From CAZNMF01 sp035547155 (GTDB lineage: Bacteria; Acidobacteriota; Vicinamibacteria; Vicinamibacterales; SCN-69-37): a DNA stretch of 64,000 nt. Under the pieces are notes generated by a model. The model worked only from the letters and a program-made list of their open reading frames with translations. It ran no database searches and was not told the DNA's origin. Below, piece by piece: positions 51,917-62,213 of this stretch. Location of the stretch: the NCBI GenBank assembly GCA_035547155.1, contig DASZVJ010000116.1, forward strand, positions 4,511 through 68,510. Reading direction: 5' to 3'. The translations under genes were made by a program, and so were the position numbers. The first letter of the stretch is position 1. The number at the start of each line of letters is the position of its first letter.

Positions 51917-53050
51917 TCACCCCAACGTCTTCCAGCGCAGATGCACCAGCGCCGCGGCGGCGCCGAGTGCGGCGACGGTCACGATCGACAGCGCCATGAA
52001 CTCGCCGTACAGCCGGCGGCCCATCAGATCGAACAGCGTCAGGCCCATCAGTGCGAGCGAGAGCGCCGTCACGATCTGCCACGGCCGTGAGACGTCCGAC
52101 CAGCGATCCAGCAGGCACACGACGGCCGGCGTGCCGAGGAGCAGGACATAGTCCCAGCCTTGCGGCGACAGCAGCGGGATGACGAGCATCAGCAGCGCAC
52201 ACTCGAGGTAGTCCGGATTGTCGACCGTGCGGCGTCGCACCCAAGTCACCGCAACGAGACCCAGCACGAGGCCGGTCGTAATTGTTGCGAGCGCGGTCGC
52301 AGGCGTGCCGAGGCCGATCCACTTCGCCCACATCGCGGCGAGCGACACGTTGTCGGCGCCGAGCAGATTCGCCGCCGTGCTGCCGGTGACCGTCCGGAGC
52401 CACTCGGCGAGCAGATGGAAGTTCCCCGACCAGCCATAGAGCGTCGCGGGAATCAGCAGGCCAGCGAGCAGCACGACGGCCGCCCACGCGAGCGCCGCGA
52501 CGCCGTACGAGAACGCGATCCACGGCAGCAACAGCAGCGCGTACGGCTTGACGAACACGGCCGCGCCGATGAGCGCGCCGGTGACGCGCGGCGCGTCGAT
52601 CTGCGCGGCGAGCAGGCCGCCGACGATGAGCGTGCCGAGAACGATGTTCGTCTGGCCGAGCGTGAGCTCGTGCGCGTAGAACTTGAGCATGAGCAGCGCG
52701 GTGAGCGTGAGGAGCACCGGCTCGGGGCGCCGGCGCTCCGGCAGACCGCGAACGGACCAGCGGACGAACGCCGTGAGCAGGCCCGCTGAGAGCGCGAACC
52801 ACATCGCTTTCGCTGCTTCGCGATCGATGAGCGCGAACGGCGTCATCGCGAGGGCGAACGCCGGCAAGTACTTGAATTGGTAGTGGCCGTCCGACGCACG
52901 ATAGAGCGGCTCGGCGTGGATGATGCGCGTCGCCGCGGTGCGGTACACCTCGAAGTCCGCCATCTCGCGCTGGATTTTTGCGCGATACAGCCCCGCCGCC
53001 AGCAGGATGAACACCGTCGGCCACACCAGTGGCCGCAAACGACTGAGCAC
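51917..53050 (-). CDS. GT87-family membrane glycosyltransferase
   Basis: This 377-residue protein starts at GTG 53050. It has ten or eleven hydrophobic helices. The first extracytoplasmic loop carries EMADFEVYRTAATRIIHAEPLYR, with the acidic residue pattern of polyprenyl-phosphomannose-dependent mannosyltransferases (DUF2029, family GT87), and the later loop has YQFKYLPAF. It probably transfers mannose from a lipid carrier to a glycolipid or glycan. No partner gene is adjacent. It is convergent with the carbonic anhydrase gene. Confidence 0.78.
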   Translation of the reverse strand: MLSRLRPLVWPTVFILLAAGLYRAKIQREMADFEVYRTAATRIIHAEPLYRASDGHYQFKYLPAFALAMTPFALIDREAAKAMWFALSAGLLTAFVRWSVRGLPERRRPEPVLLTLTALLMLKFYAHELTLGQTNIVLGTLIVGGLLAAQIDAPRVTGALIGAAVFVKPYALLLLPWIAFSYGVAALAWAAVVLLAGLLIPATLYGWSGNFHLLAEWLRTVTGSTAANLLGADNVSLAAMWAKWIGLGTPATALATITTGLVLGLVAVTWVRRRTVDNPDYLECALLMLVIPLLSPQGWDYVLLLGTPAVVCLLDRWSDVSRPWQIVTALSLALMGLTLFDLMGRRLYGEFMALSIVTVAALGAAAALVHLRWKTLG

Positions 53051-53070
53051 GATGGGGAGATTGTGTACCA

Positions 53071-53086
53071 GGCTGCGGGCTTCGGG

Positions 53087-53090
<4 letters not shown>
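53071..53090. repeat. Short GGGCT array between typA and the GT87 gene
   Basis: GCTGCGGGCTTCGGGCTAC has three imperfect units and overlaps the typA stop codon. It is the same type of short degenerate array as at 36670-36704. Confidence 0.4.
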
Positions 53091-54925
<1,835 letters not shown>

Positions 54926-54931
54926 CTCATC

Positions 54932-54937
54932 AGTATA
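54932..54937 (-). promoter_or_regulatory. -10 box TATACT for typA (leaderless spacing)
   Basis: TATACT on the minus strand ends six bases before the ATG at 54925, which puts the transcription start at or next to the start codon. The bases between contain no ribosome site. Confidence 0.6.
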
Positions 54938-54944
54938 CAGGGCT

Positions 54945-55010
54945 GGTTCCGGGTTCTGGGGTTCCGGGAGTTCTGGGTTCGGGTTCTGAGGTTCTTGGGT
55001 TCCGAGGTTC
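54945..55010. repeat. Degenerate GGTTC/GGGTTC array between typA and map
   Basis: About eight imperfect units of 6 to 9 bases with GGTTCTGG or GGTTCCGG cores fill most of the gap between the two divergent genes. The units are the same as those inside the ligase gene at 1990-2057. The copy overlaps the -35 regions of both divergent promoters. Confidence 0.75.
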
Positions 55011-55034
55011 GCGTGCTGAAGGTCCTGGCGGCCG

Positions 55035-55040
55035 TATCAT
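55035..55040 (+). promoter_or_regulatory. -10 box TATCAT for map (leaderless spacing)
   Basis: TATCAT ends six bases before the ATG at 55047, the same spacing as for typA. No ribosome site is present. Confidence 0.55.
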
Positions 55041-55046
55041 CACCCC

Positions 55047-55790
55047 ATGTCCATTGGCTCGGCGTCCGACCTCGAAGGCCTTCGTCGCACGGGCCGCGTC
55101 GTCGCGCAGACGCTGGCGGCGATGCGCGCAGCGGTGCGGATCGGGATGACGACCGCCGAGCTGGATCGCGTCGCCGCGGAGACGTTTGCGCGTGCCGGCG
55201 CACGATCGGCACCGATGGTGACGTACGGATTCCCCGGCACGACGTGTATCAGCGTCAACGACGAGATCGTCCATGGCATCCCCGGCCCGCGGCGTCTGGC
55301 GCCCGGGGACGTCGTCAAGATCGACGTCACGGCCGAGCTCGGCGGCTATGTTGCTGACGCCGCCACGACGATTCTGCTGCCGCCCGTCAGCGCGGCGGCC
55401 CGGGTGCTCCAACAGAGCGCGCGCACGGCGCTTCGAGAAGGTCTGGCGGCGGCGCGCGCGGGACAGCTCGTGTCGGCCATCGGCCGCGCCATCAGCGCGC
55501 AGGCCGCGCGTGATCGCTGCTTCGTCGTACGCGAGCTGTGCGGACATGGCGTCGGCCGGACGATTCACGAGCCGCCCGACGTGCCCAACTACGAAGACAC
55601 CGAACGTCACGAGCGCCTGACCGACGGTCTGGTCATCGCCGTCGAGCCGATGTTCGCCGCCGCCCGCTCACGCGCGCTTGCGAGCCCGGATGGATGGACG
55701 ATTCGCACGAGTACCGGCGCGATCGCCGTCCACGAGGAGCACACGATCGTCGTCACCGCGGGCGCGCCGGAGATTCTCACGGCCGCGTGA
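55047..55790 (+). CDS. map: Type I methionine aminopeptidase
   Basis: This 247-residue enzyme removes the initiator methionine from new proteins. The metal-binding residues are in place: Asp in VKIDVTAEL and in GYVADAATT, His in GHGVGRTIHE, Glu in VIAVEPMF and Glu in AVHEEHTIVV. The substrate-pocket YGFPGTTCISVNDEIVHGIP is standard. It lacks the N-terminal zinc-finger extension, as is usual for bacterial type I enzymes. It is divergent from typA, with the GGTTC array between. Confidence 0.94.
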   Translation: MSIGSASDLEGLRRTGRVVAQTLAAMRAAVRIGMTTAELDRVAAETFARAGARSAPMVTYGFPGTTCISVNDEIVHGIPGPRRLAPGDVVKIDVTAELGGYVADAATTILLPPVSAAARVLQQSARTALREGLAAARAGQLVSAIGRAISAQAARDRCFVVRELCGHGVGRTIHEPPDVPNYEDTERHERLTDGLVIAVEPMFAAARSRALASPDGWTIRTSTGAIAVHEEHTIVVTAGAPEILTAA

Positions 55791-55942
55791 CGGCGGGCCA
55801 TCACGCTCACGCCCCACGCCTCGAGCCCCAAGCCCGGCCCTCGAGCTCCGGACGGCGAGGCAAATCGCTGGGACCTGTCCTGTCATAGGCCTTGGCTAGA
55901 CTCACCTGTGTGGCGGCGATCTCTCTGGCCACGGAGGAGCCC

Positions 55943-56584
55943 ATGGTGGACCGTAGCGAGAAGGCGACAGATGTCACCATCGTGCTGGACCGTTCTGGAT
56001 CGATGGAAGCGATTCGGAGCGACGTCGTGGGGGCATTCAACGCGTTCGTCCACGACCAGCAGCAACGACCGGGCGAGTGCCGGCTGACCCTCGTGCAGTT
56101 CGATGACGAATACGAGGTCGTCTGCCGCGCGCGGCTGATTGCGGACGTGCCCGATCTGAATCACGACTCGTTCGTTCCTCGCGGATCGACGGCGTTGCTG
56201 GACGCGATTGGCCGGACGATTCGGGAGCTCGACAAGCGCCTGGCTGATGCAGGCGCTCCCGATGGCGCCGCCCGCGTGTTGGTCGCGATTCTGACCGACG
56301 GACTCGAGAACGCCAGCACGGACTTCAAACGCGACGACGTCTTCCGGATGATCAAGGAACGCACGGATCAGGGATGGGCCTTTCTCTTCCTGGCCGCCAA
56401 TCAGGACGCGATCATGGAAGGCGGCCAGATCGGCATCGGTGCAGCCCAGTCGTTGAACTTCATGGCCACCGCCGCCGGTGTTCACAAAGGAACGCAAGCA
56501 CTCTCCGATGCGCTGGCGGCGTTCCGCTCTTCGGGCAAGGCGAGCTTCGATCCGTCAAGCCGACCGGCCAAGAAGATTCACTGA
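55943..56584 (+). CDS. Cytoplasmic VWA-domain protein
   Basis: This 213-residue protein is a stand-alone von Willebrand A domain, with metal site LDRSGSMEAIRSD (residues 14-26), the T-type segment VPRGSTALLDAIGRTI and the acidic ILTDGLENAS. It lacks a signal peptide, unlike the two VWFA proteins at 45.9-47.8 kb, and reads like the YfbK/TerY type of cytoplasmic binding proteins. The ATG at 55943 is preferred because GGAGGA lies four bases upstream; a longer frame from 55892 has no ribosome site. The partner is unknown. It is convergent with the ADOP permease gene. Confidence 0.8.
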   Translation: MVDRSEKATDVTIVLDRSGSMEAIRSDVVGAFNAFVHDQQQRPGECRLTLVQFDDEYEVVCRARLIADVPDLNHDSFVPRGSTALLDAIGRTIRELDKRLADAGAPDGAARVLVAILTDGLENASTDFKRDDVFRMIKERTDQGWAFLFLAANQDAIMEGGQIGIGAAQSLNFMATAAGVHKGTQALSDALAAFRSSGKASFDPSSRPAKKIH

Positions 56585-56641
56585 CGCACGCGGCTTGGAC
56601 TACGGTCGTCGCGATTGGCGTTGCGGCGTCCTGACGTCGCC

Positions 56642-59323
56642 CTATTCCTGGCGCAGCGTTGCGATCGGATCCACGCACGACGCACGCCTGGCTGGCGAGA
56701 GTGCGGCCAGGGCGCAGGCTGACGCTACGGTCATCACGCTTCCGACATAGGCGAGCGGATCGAACAGATCGACGATGGGACCGAGACGCGTGCCGGCAGA
56801 GGCCACGGCGATGAGTCGTGCGAGGCCGACGGCCAGACCGGATCCAATCGCCATGCCCCAGCACACCGTGCGCATCGAGTCGGCGACGATCAAGCGGCCG
56901 ACGCCGGCCGCAGTCGCGCCGAGCGCGATGCGGATGCCGATCTCCTTCGATCGCTGCGCGACCAGGTACGACAACACGCTGAAGATGCCCGACAGCGTGA
57001 GGGCAAGCGCCAGCACGCCGAGGACTATCGTGAGCCAAAAGCCCACGCGGAGCGGATAGGTCTCGAGCCGCGCCAGCGAGCGCATCGTGAAGACCTGCCC
57101 CATGTTTGGATCGATGCTGGACAAGCGCTGAAGCAGCGCGCGTCGCGCGTCGTCCGGATCGCCTTGGACGCGCGCAATGAGGTCCATCCGCGGCGTGCCG
57201 ATACCGGAGGGCACGTAGACGTCGGCTTCAGGCTCGCCGATGCGCAGACCTGCGACCGCGCGCGTCACGCCGACGATGAGCACCGGCGGCGACGAGAGAC
57301 CGGGCTCCTGCTGACGATGGTGCTGCGTCAAGCGGTCGAGCGCGCGGTGCCCCGCGTCAGGATCCGAATCGGGATTCAGCTGAAGCACGCGGCCGAGTGC
57401 GTTGCCGTCAGGCCAAAGCTTCCGCGCGAGCACCTCCGAGATCATCGCGACGCCACCGCCGGCGCGTGTTTCGTCGTCGGTGAACGTCCGTCCGCGAAGA
57501 ATTCCGATGCCCAGCACGTCGAAATACGATGGCGTGACGACTCGATAGGTCACGCGCGCGACCGAGCCGTCGGACGTCGACGCGGTCGCCGACGGGGGCC
57601 TGCCGAGCGGCGGCGGCGTCGGCCATGATCCTGCGATCGCTTCCACGGACGGATCGGCGTCGACCGCCGCGATCATCTGTGGGCGCAGGGTGTCGTTCGG
57701 TATTTCGATGGTGACCGTGTCGTGCATGCGCAAACCGGGATCGAGCGCCGACGCGTGCATCGCGCTGCGCAAGAAAATCGCGGCGCAAATCAACAGCAGC
57801 GTCGCCGCCGTCACCTGAACGAGCATCAGTGCGCCTCGCAAACGGCCCGGCCGACCGGCCGCCACGGCTTCGCCGCGAACGGCACGGACCAGATCGAGTC
57901 GCGTGGCGTACAACGCGGGCAGCAGACCGAAGGCGACGGTCGAGGCGACGGCGGCGATCACGAGAAACGCGACGACGCGCCAATCCAGGTGTGGGACGTC
58001 GAGGCGAAGGAATTCGATCAACTCCGGTGGCATCGTCCGCGTCAACGCGGAGACGGCGACGTTCAAGATGACGCGCGACAGGACGAGCCCGCAGGCCGCC
58101 GCCGCGACGGCGAGCATGAGACTCTCGGTCAGCAATTGCCGAACGATGCGCGCCCGTGACGCGCCGATCGACAGGCGAATGCCGATTTCGCGCTGCCGCG
58201 TCACCGCACGCGCGAGCAGCAGGTTGGCGACATTCGCGCAGCCCGTGAGCACGATCAGCCCGAACGCGATGAACAACGGCGCGAACGTCAGCAGCGTGCT
58301 GGCGGAGAATCGTACGGCGCGATCGAGCGGCTGCGCGTCGATCTGCACGCCCGAGCCGTCGCGCAATGCCCACGCGTGCAGGGCCTCACGGGCAGCGGCA
58401 ATCGACACGCCTGGTGCCAGACGCGCGACGACGTCCACGGCCGTGTCGTCTTCGTGGCCCGCGAGCCACGGGCGGATCTGGCCGACGAGCGACAACGGCG
58501 CCCAGTAGTCCGGCGAAAATGCGTTGAGGCCGTAGAAGTCCTCCGGCGCGACGCCCACGACCTCGTACGGCTGCGCACGAATCAGCACGCGCCGGCCGAC
58601 GATGTCTGGATCGTTCGCGAACAGCCGCGACCAGGCTTTGTGACTGAGGACGATGACTCGTCTGCCGGCGGGTCGGTCGTCGTCGGGCGTCAACGTGCGG
58701 CCGATCGCGGCCCGCACGTCGAGCACCTGAAAAAAGTTGCCCGTCACGAGCTGGCCTTCCATCATGCGGCCGTCGATGCGCGACGTGATGTCCGGGACGC
58801 TCGCGAAGGCGTCCGCGAGCGCGCTCGAGTCGCGCCGCAGCGCGTCGAATTGGCGGCGCGTCAGCTTGGGCACGACTTGCGCACCCGCAGCCGGCACGGG
58901 CGCCACCGCGCGCCTCACGCTCAGCAGTGAGCCCGGATCGCGAACGGCGTCGACGCGGAGGACGGTTGCCGCAAAGATGGTGAACGCGGCCGCGATCAGG
59001 CCGAGTCCAAGCGAAATCGTTCCGACGATGGTCAGCGCGACGGTCGGAGCACGACGAATGGTCCGAAGGGCGTACGCGACGTCGCGAATCATCGTGTCGA
59101 CGATCGAGATGCCACGGATGTCACGGCACGTCTCGGCGGCGCGCGTCATCGGCCCAAAGTTGGCGCGCGCGCGGACGCGGGCGTCCGTGGGATCGACGCC
59201 GGCATCGACGTACTTACGAGCCTCACGCTCGATGTGGAACGTCAGTTCGTCGTTGAGATCGCGTTCCGCACGGCGCGGGAAGAACAACGCCTGTACGCGG
59301 AGACGGAGATCGCGAATGCGCAT
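56642..59323 (-). CDS. ADOP-family ABC transporter permease (MacB/FtsX type)
   Basis: This 893-residue protein matches the Acidobacterial duplicated orphan permeases. A short N-terminal cytoplasmic domain (FPRRAERDLNDELTFHIEREARKYVDAGVDP) is followed by two MacB/FtsX-like halves. The first has a large periplasmic domain (about 110-350) and three helices (FGLIVLTGCANVANLLLARAV, then ASRARIVRQLLTESLMLAVAA). The second repeats the plan at about 480-880 and ends PARRASCVDPIATLRQE. No ATPase gene is adjacent, hence the name. The PadR repressor is encoded 3 bases upstream and transcribed with it. The transported substrate is unknown. Confidence 0.92.
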   Translation of the reverse strand: MRIRDLRLRVQALFFPRRAERDLNDELTFHIEREARKYVDAGVDPTDARVRARANFGPMTRAAETCRDIRGISIVDTMIRDVAYALRTIRRAPTVALTIVGTISLGLGLIAAAFTIFAATVLRVDAVRDPGSLLSVRRAVAPVPAAGAQVVPKLTRRQFDALRRDSSALADAFASVPDITSRIDGRMMEGQLVTGNFFQVLDVRAAIGRTLTPDDDRPAGRRVIVLSHKAWSRLFANDPDIVGRRVLIRAQPYEVVGVAPEDFYGLNAFSPDYWAPLSLVGQIRPWLAGHEDDTAVDVVARLAPGVSIAAAREALHAWALRDGSGVQIDAQPLDRAVRFSASTLLTFAPLFIAFGLIVLTGCANVANLLLARAVTRQREIGIRLSIGASRARIVRQLLTESLMLAVAAAACGLVLSRVILNVAVSALTRTMPPELIEFLRLDVPHLDWRVVAFLVIAAVASTVAFGLLPALYATRLDLVRAVRGEAVAAGRPGRLRGALMLVQVTAATLLLICAAIFLRSAMHASALDPGLRMHDTVTIEIPNDTLRPQMIAAVDADPSVEAIAGSWPTPPPLGRPPSATASTSDGSVARVTYRVVTPSYFDVLGIGILRGRTFTDDETRAGGGVAMISEVLARKLWPDGNALGRVLQLNPDSDPDAGHRALDRLTQHHRQQEPGLSSPPVLIVGVTRAVAGLRIGEPEADVYVPSGIGTPRMDLIARVQGDPDDARRALLQRLSSIDPNMGQVFTMRSLARLETYPLRVGFWLTIVLGVLALALTLSGIFSVLSYLVAQRSKEIGIRIALGATAAGVGRLIVADSMRTVCWGMAIGSGLAVGLARLIAVASAGTRLGPIVDLFDPLAYVGSVMTVASACALAALSPARRASCVDPIATLRQE

Positions 59324-59326
59324 GAC

Positions 59327-59662
59327 TTACGCCAGCTTCATGACGCGGCTGATGGCGGTCGCCATCCGTTCCCATTCACTGGCTTCGACGGCGAGCTGCT
59401 TCCGGCCGGACGCTGTCAGACGGTAGAACTTCGCGCGGCGGCCGAGCTCGGAAATACCCCATTCCGCCTCGATCCAGCCGCGGTGTTCGAGTCGGTGGAG
59501 CGCGGGATAGAGCGAGCCCTGGTTGACCTGCAGGACGTCCTGCGAGATCTGCTGGATGCGATCGGAGATCGCCCAGCCGTGCATTGGCTCGGTCTGGAGC
59601 GTACGAAGGATCAGCAGATCGAGCGTGCCTTGAAGAATGTCTGGCGTCGAGAGGCGTGTCAT
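59327..59662 (-). CDS. PadR-family transcriptional regulator of the ADOP permease
   Basis: This 111-residue winged-helix repressor has the PadR layout: [56 protein letters not shown] and [14 protein letters not shown] PadR gene directly before an ADOP gene is the rule in Acidobacteria, where the ligand is unknown. The ATG at 59662 is used because the promoter TTGACA-N16-TATAGT lies just upstream, and its stop is three bases before the permease ATG. Confidence 0.9.
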   Translation of the reverse strand: MTRLSTPDILQGTLDLLILRTLQTEPMHGWAISDRIQQISQDVLQVNQGSLYPALHRLEHRGWIEAEWGISELGRRAKFYRLTASGRKQLAVEASEWERMATAISRVMKLA

Positions 59663-59678
59663 GGTGTCGAACGACGAC

Positions 59679-59706
59679 ACTATAGCCGCGGACCGTCGTC
59701 TGTCAA
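59679..59706 (-). promoter_or_regulatory. Sigma-70 promoter for padR-ADOP
   Basis: A perfect -35 TTGACA (59706-59701) and -10 TATAGT (59684-59679) are separated by 16 bases on the minus strand. The start of transcription would be about ten bases before the ATG at 59662. It is the best promoter in the window. A PadR operator is expected to overlap it, but no clear dyad is seen. Confidence 0.75.
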
Positions 59707-59773
59707 CTGTCCAAGGGATCACACCGGATCGATCGACAGGCCCCAACAGGCCGTCGAGACCGATGGTCAGCGG

Positions 59774-60904
59774 TTACGCGCTGGGCCACACCCGGCGTCG
59801 CATCCAGTACGCCACGCGGCACGGGTGCCGCCAGAGCCGCACGACGCCGAGCGGGCGATCGAGCGGCACGCCGTAGTACGCGTGCAGCCACCACGCCGGC
59901 GGATCGACGACGAGGCCGCGCAGGGCGTCGATCCGATTCTCCTGTACGGAGAGTGCACGCAGCGGCGGCAGTGTCTCGCCGGCTCGGACTGGCGTGGGCC
60001 AGGTCCGCGGTGGCGCGAGGTGCGCGAGCGCCGTCGGCAGCGGGACGACATAGTGCAAACACCTCAAGACGTTCAGCACAAACGGCTCGTCGCGTTCGAG
60101 GCTCGTCCAATCGATGTGCGTCGCGTGCGCCGCCGCGTAGCGAAACAAATCGACGATGCCGAGGAGACGAACGCGTCCGTCCCAGGACGGCTGCAGCGTG
60201 TGGCGGCACAGCTGACGCAGCATGTCGCGATCGCCGAGCGTCAGCGCCGGCACGCCGTCCATGGCGAACGGCTGCAGCGGTGACGTCAACGTGCCGGTCG
60301 CGATCGACGAGCGTGCATCGGCGTCGATGGCGTCGACGTGCAGCTCGATGCTGATCGGCAGCGCGCCGGGCCGCGTCAAGGCTGGCAGATGATGGCGATG
60401 CGACGGGCGCGTCCGGCTTGACCAGGGGTCCGGCCGGAAGCCGATCGCCTCCAGCGCGTGCGATGCCGTTGACGCGGTGTCGCGCGGCACGAGGAGGTCG
60501 ATGTCGCTCATCGGCCGCACGTCGGGCGACGGATAAATCAGCCACGCCAGCGCCGCGCCCTTCAGGACGATCGGATCGATCGACGCGAGCCGCAGCGCGG
60601 CGAGCACCTCCGTCAGCGCGGCCGAACGCGCGCACCGCCACGCACGCGCGCGCAAGGCGATCGAATCGAGCCGACGTCGTGTCGCGATTGGCAGGGCGCT
60701 CGGATCGGCCGCGAGGCACGCGCGGGCCAGTGGCGCCAGTTGATGGACCTCTGCAACATCCGCAAACGCCTCCCAGGCCGCGGCGTCCAGCGCGAGGCTC
60801 GACCCATCGATCGGCTCGTCACGGATCGCCGCCTGCGCCACTCGTATCAGCGCACGATGAAGCGTCTCGTCCTGAGATCGCACCGCACCGGCCATCGTCG
60901 CCAT
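59774..60904 (-). CDS. Nucleotidyltransferase-like protein next to the radical SAM genes
   Basis: This 376-residue protein has the segment VLKGAALAWLIYPSPDVRPMSDIDLLVPRD (about residues 112-142). There the D-I-D-L pair is the catalytic aspartate motif of the family 5 nucleotidyltransferases (NTP_transf_5), and a long helical C-terminus follows. Such proteins often accompany peptide-modification or glycan genes and are proposed to transfer a nucleotide, but substrates are unknown. It is divergent from the radical SAM gene, with 133 bases between the starts, so cotranscription is not possible. The family call is fairly sure; the functional link to the peptide locus is inference. Confidence 0.75.
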   Translation of the reverse strand: MATMAGAVRSQDETLHRALIRVAQAAIRDEPIDGSSLALDAAAWEAFADVAEVHQLAPLARACLAADPSALPIATRRRLDSIALRARAWRCARSAALTEVLAALRLASIDPIVLKGAALAWLIYPSPDVRPMSDIDLLVPRDTASTASHALEAIGFRPDPWSSRTRPSHRHHLPALTRPGALPISIELHVDAIDADARSSIATGTLTSPLQPFAMDGVPALTLGDRDMLRQLCRHTLQPSWDGRVRLLGIVDLFRYAAAHATHIDWTSLERDEPFVLNVLRCLHYVVPLPTALAHLAPPRTWPTPVRAGETLPPLRALSVQENRIDALRGLVVDPPAWWLHAYYGVPLDRPLGVVRLWRHPCRVAYWMRRRVWPSA

Positions 60905-61037
60905 TGTCGTGAGGCGGGCTCAAGACTTGCACCAATCGGCCGCACGTCGTCAGAACGCCTGAATGGTGAGGCGTCAGCGGCGCGGCCACGCGATGGCGTG
61001 CGGGCCGGCCGCGAGATGTCGTGAGCGAGGGAACAGC

Positions 61038-62213
61038 ATGAGCACGGAAGTGCGGCCCTTCGGCGTCAAGTGCAACATCCAATGCCAGTACTGCTATCAG
61101 AACCCGCAGCGCGACGCCGGCAACATCCCGTCGCGTTTCGATCTGGAAAAGATGAAAGCAGCGCTCGAACGCGTCGGATCGAGCTTCACGATCTTCGGCG
61201 GCGAGCCGCTGCTCGTACCGGAGCCGGTCCTCGAGGACCTGTGGGCTTTCGGGCTCGCACGGTTCGGCACGAACGGCATTCAGACGAACGGCACGCTCAT
61301 CACCGATCGGCACATCGCGCTGTTCAAGCGCTACCGCGTCAACGTCGGCATCTCGATCGACGGCCCGGAGGATCTCAACGACGTCCGGTGGGCGGGCACG
61401 ACCGTGGCCACGCGCGAGGCCACCGCTCGGACGCACGCGGCCATCGAGCGTCTTGTCCGCGAAGGACTGACGCCCAGCCTGATCGTGACGCTCCATCGCG
61501 GCAATGCGACTGCGGACAAGCTGCCGCGCATGTGCGACTGGTTCCGGTATCTCGACACGCTCGGCATCACGAGCGCGCGCCTGCACGATCTGGAAATCGA
61601 GAGCCCCGCGATCGGCGCGAAGTACGGGCTGACCACCGACGAGCAGATTGCGGCATTCGTCGCGTTTGCGTCGCTCGAGGCGAGCCTGCGTCAGCTGCGA
61701 TTCGATGTCTTCACCGACATGCGGCGGATGCTGCTCGGCGACGACCAGCACACGACGTGCGTGTGGAACGCCTGCGATCCGTACACGACGCGCGCCGTAC
61801 AAGGCGTCGAAGGCCACGGGCAGCGCAGCAACTGCGGCCGTACGAACAAGGACGGCATCGATTTCGTGAAGGCCGATCGTGAGGGATTCGAGCGTTATCT
61901 CGCGCTGTATCACGCGCCGCAGAGCGCCGGCGGCTGTCACGGGTGCCGGTTCTTCCTGCTGTGCAAGGGCCAGTGCCCTGGCGGGTCGATCGACGGCGAC
62001 TGGCGGAATCGATCGAGCAAGTGCGGCCTGTGGACGGCGCTGTACGAGCGATTCGAAGCGGAGCTCGCGGCCGACGGGCAGACGCCGATCTCACTTAGCC
62101 CTTATCGCGATGCGTTGGAGCGATTCGCGCTCGCGCAATGGGCGCGTGGACGGAACGCGTACGTCTCCGAGGAGCTCGCGCGCCTGGCACGAGAGGAGCG
62201 GCAGGCGTCATGA
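61038..62213 (+). CDS. Radical SAM enzyme with C-terminal SPASM-like cysteines
   Basis: This 391-residue enzyme has the radical SAM cluster motif C12-x3-C16-x2-C19 (KCNIQCQYCYQ) right at the N-terminus, without an N-terminal extension. It also has the Gly-rich FGGEPLL and the QTNGTLI strand. The C-terminal third is rich in Cys (CVWNACD, SNCGRTN, CHGCRFFLLCKGQCPGG and a final SSKC), as in SPASM or related domains that bind extra iron-sulfur clusters in peptide-modifying enzymes. GAGGG lies six bases before the ATG at 61038, which is why this start is used over 60963. Its stop overlaps the methyltransferase start (ATGA). It probably modifies the peptide encoded at 63735; that is inference. Confidence 0.88.
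   Translation: MSTEVRPFGVKCNIQCQYCYQNPQRDAGNIPSRFDLEKMKAALERVGSSFTIFGGEPLLVPEPVLEDLWAFGLARFGTNGIQTNGTLITDRHIALFKRYRVNVGISIDGPEDLNDVRWAGTTVATREATARTHAAIERLVREGLTPSLIVTLHRGNATADKLPRMCDWFRYLDTLGITSARLHDLEIESPAIGAKYGLTTDEQIAAFVAFASLEASLRQLRFDVFTDMRRMLLGDDQHTTCVWNACDPYTTRAVQGVEGHGQRSNCGRTNKDGIDFVKADREGFERYLALYHAPQSAGGCHGCRFFLLCKGQCPGGSIDGDWRNRSSKCGLWTALYERFEAELAADGQTPISLSPYRDALERFALAQWARGRNAYVSEELARLAREERQAS

Noticed and set aside
60905..61037. A peptide precursor gene between the nucleotidyltransferase and radical SAM genes
   Set aside because: No short frame with a ribosome site and a repeat is seen there; the H-x-D gene downstream is a better candidate.
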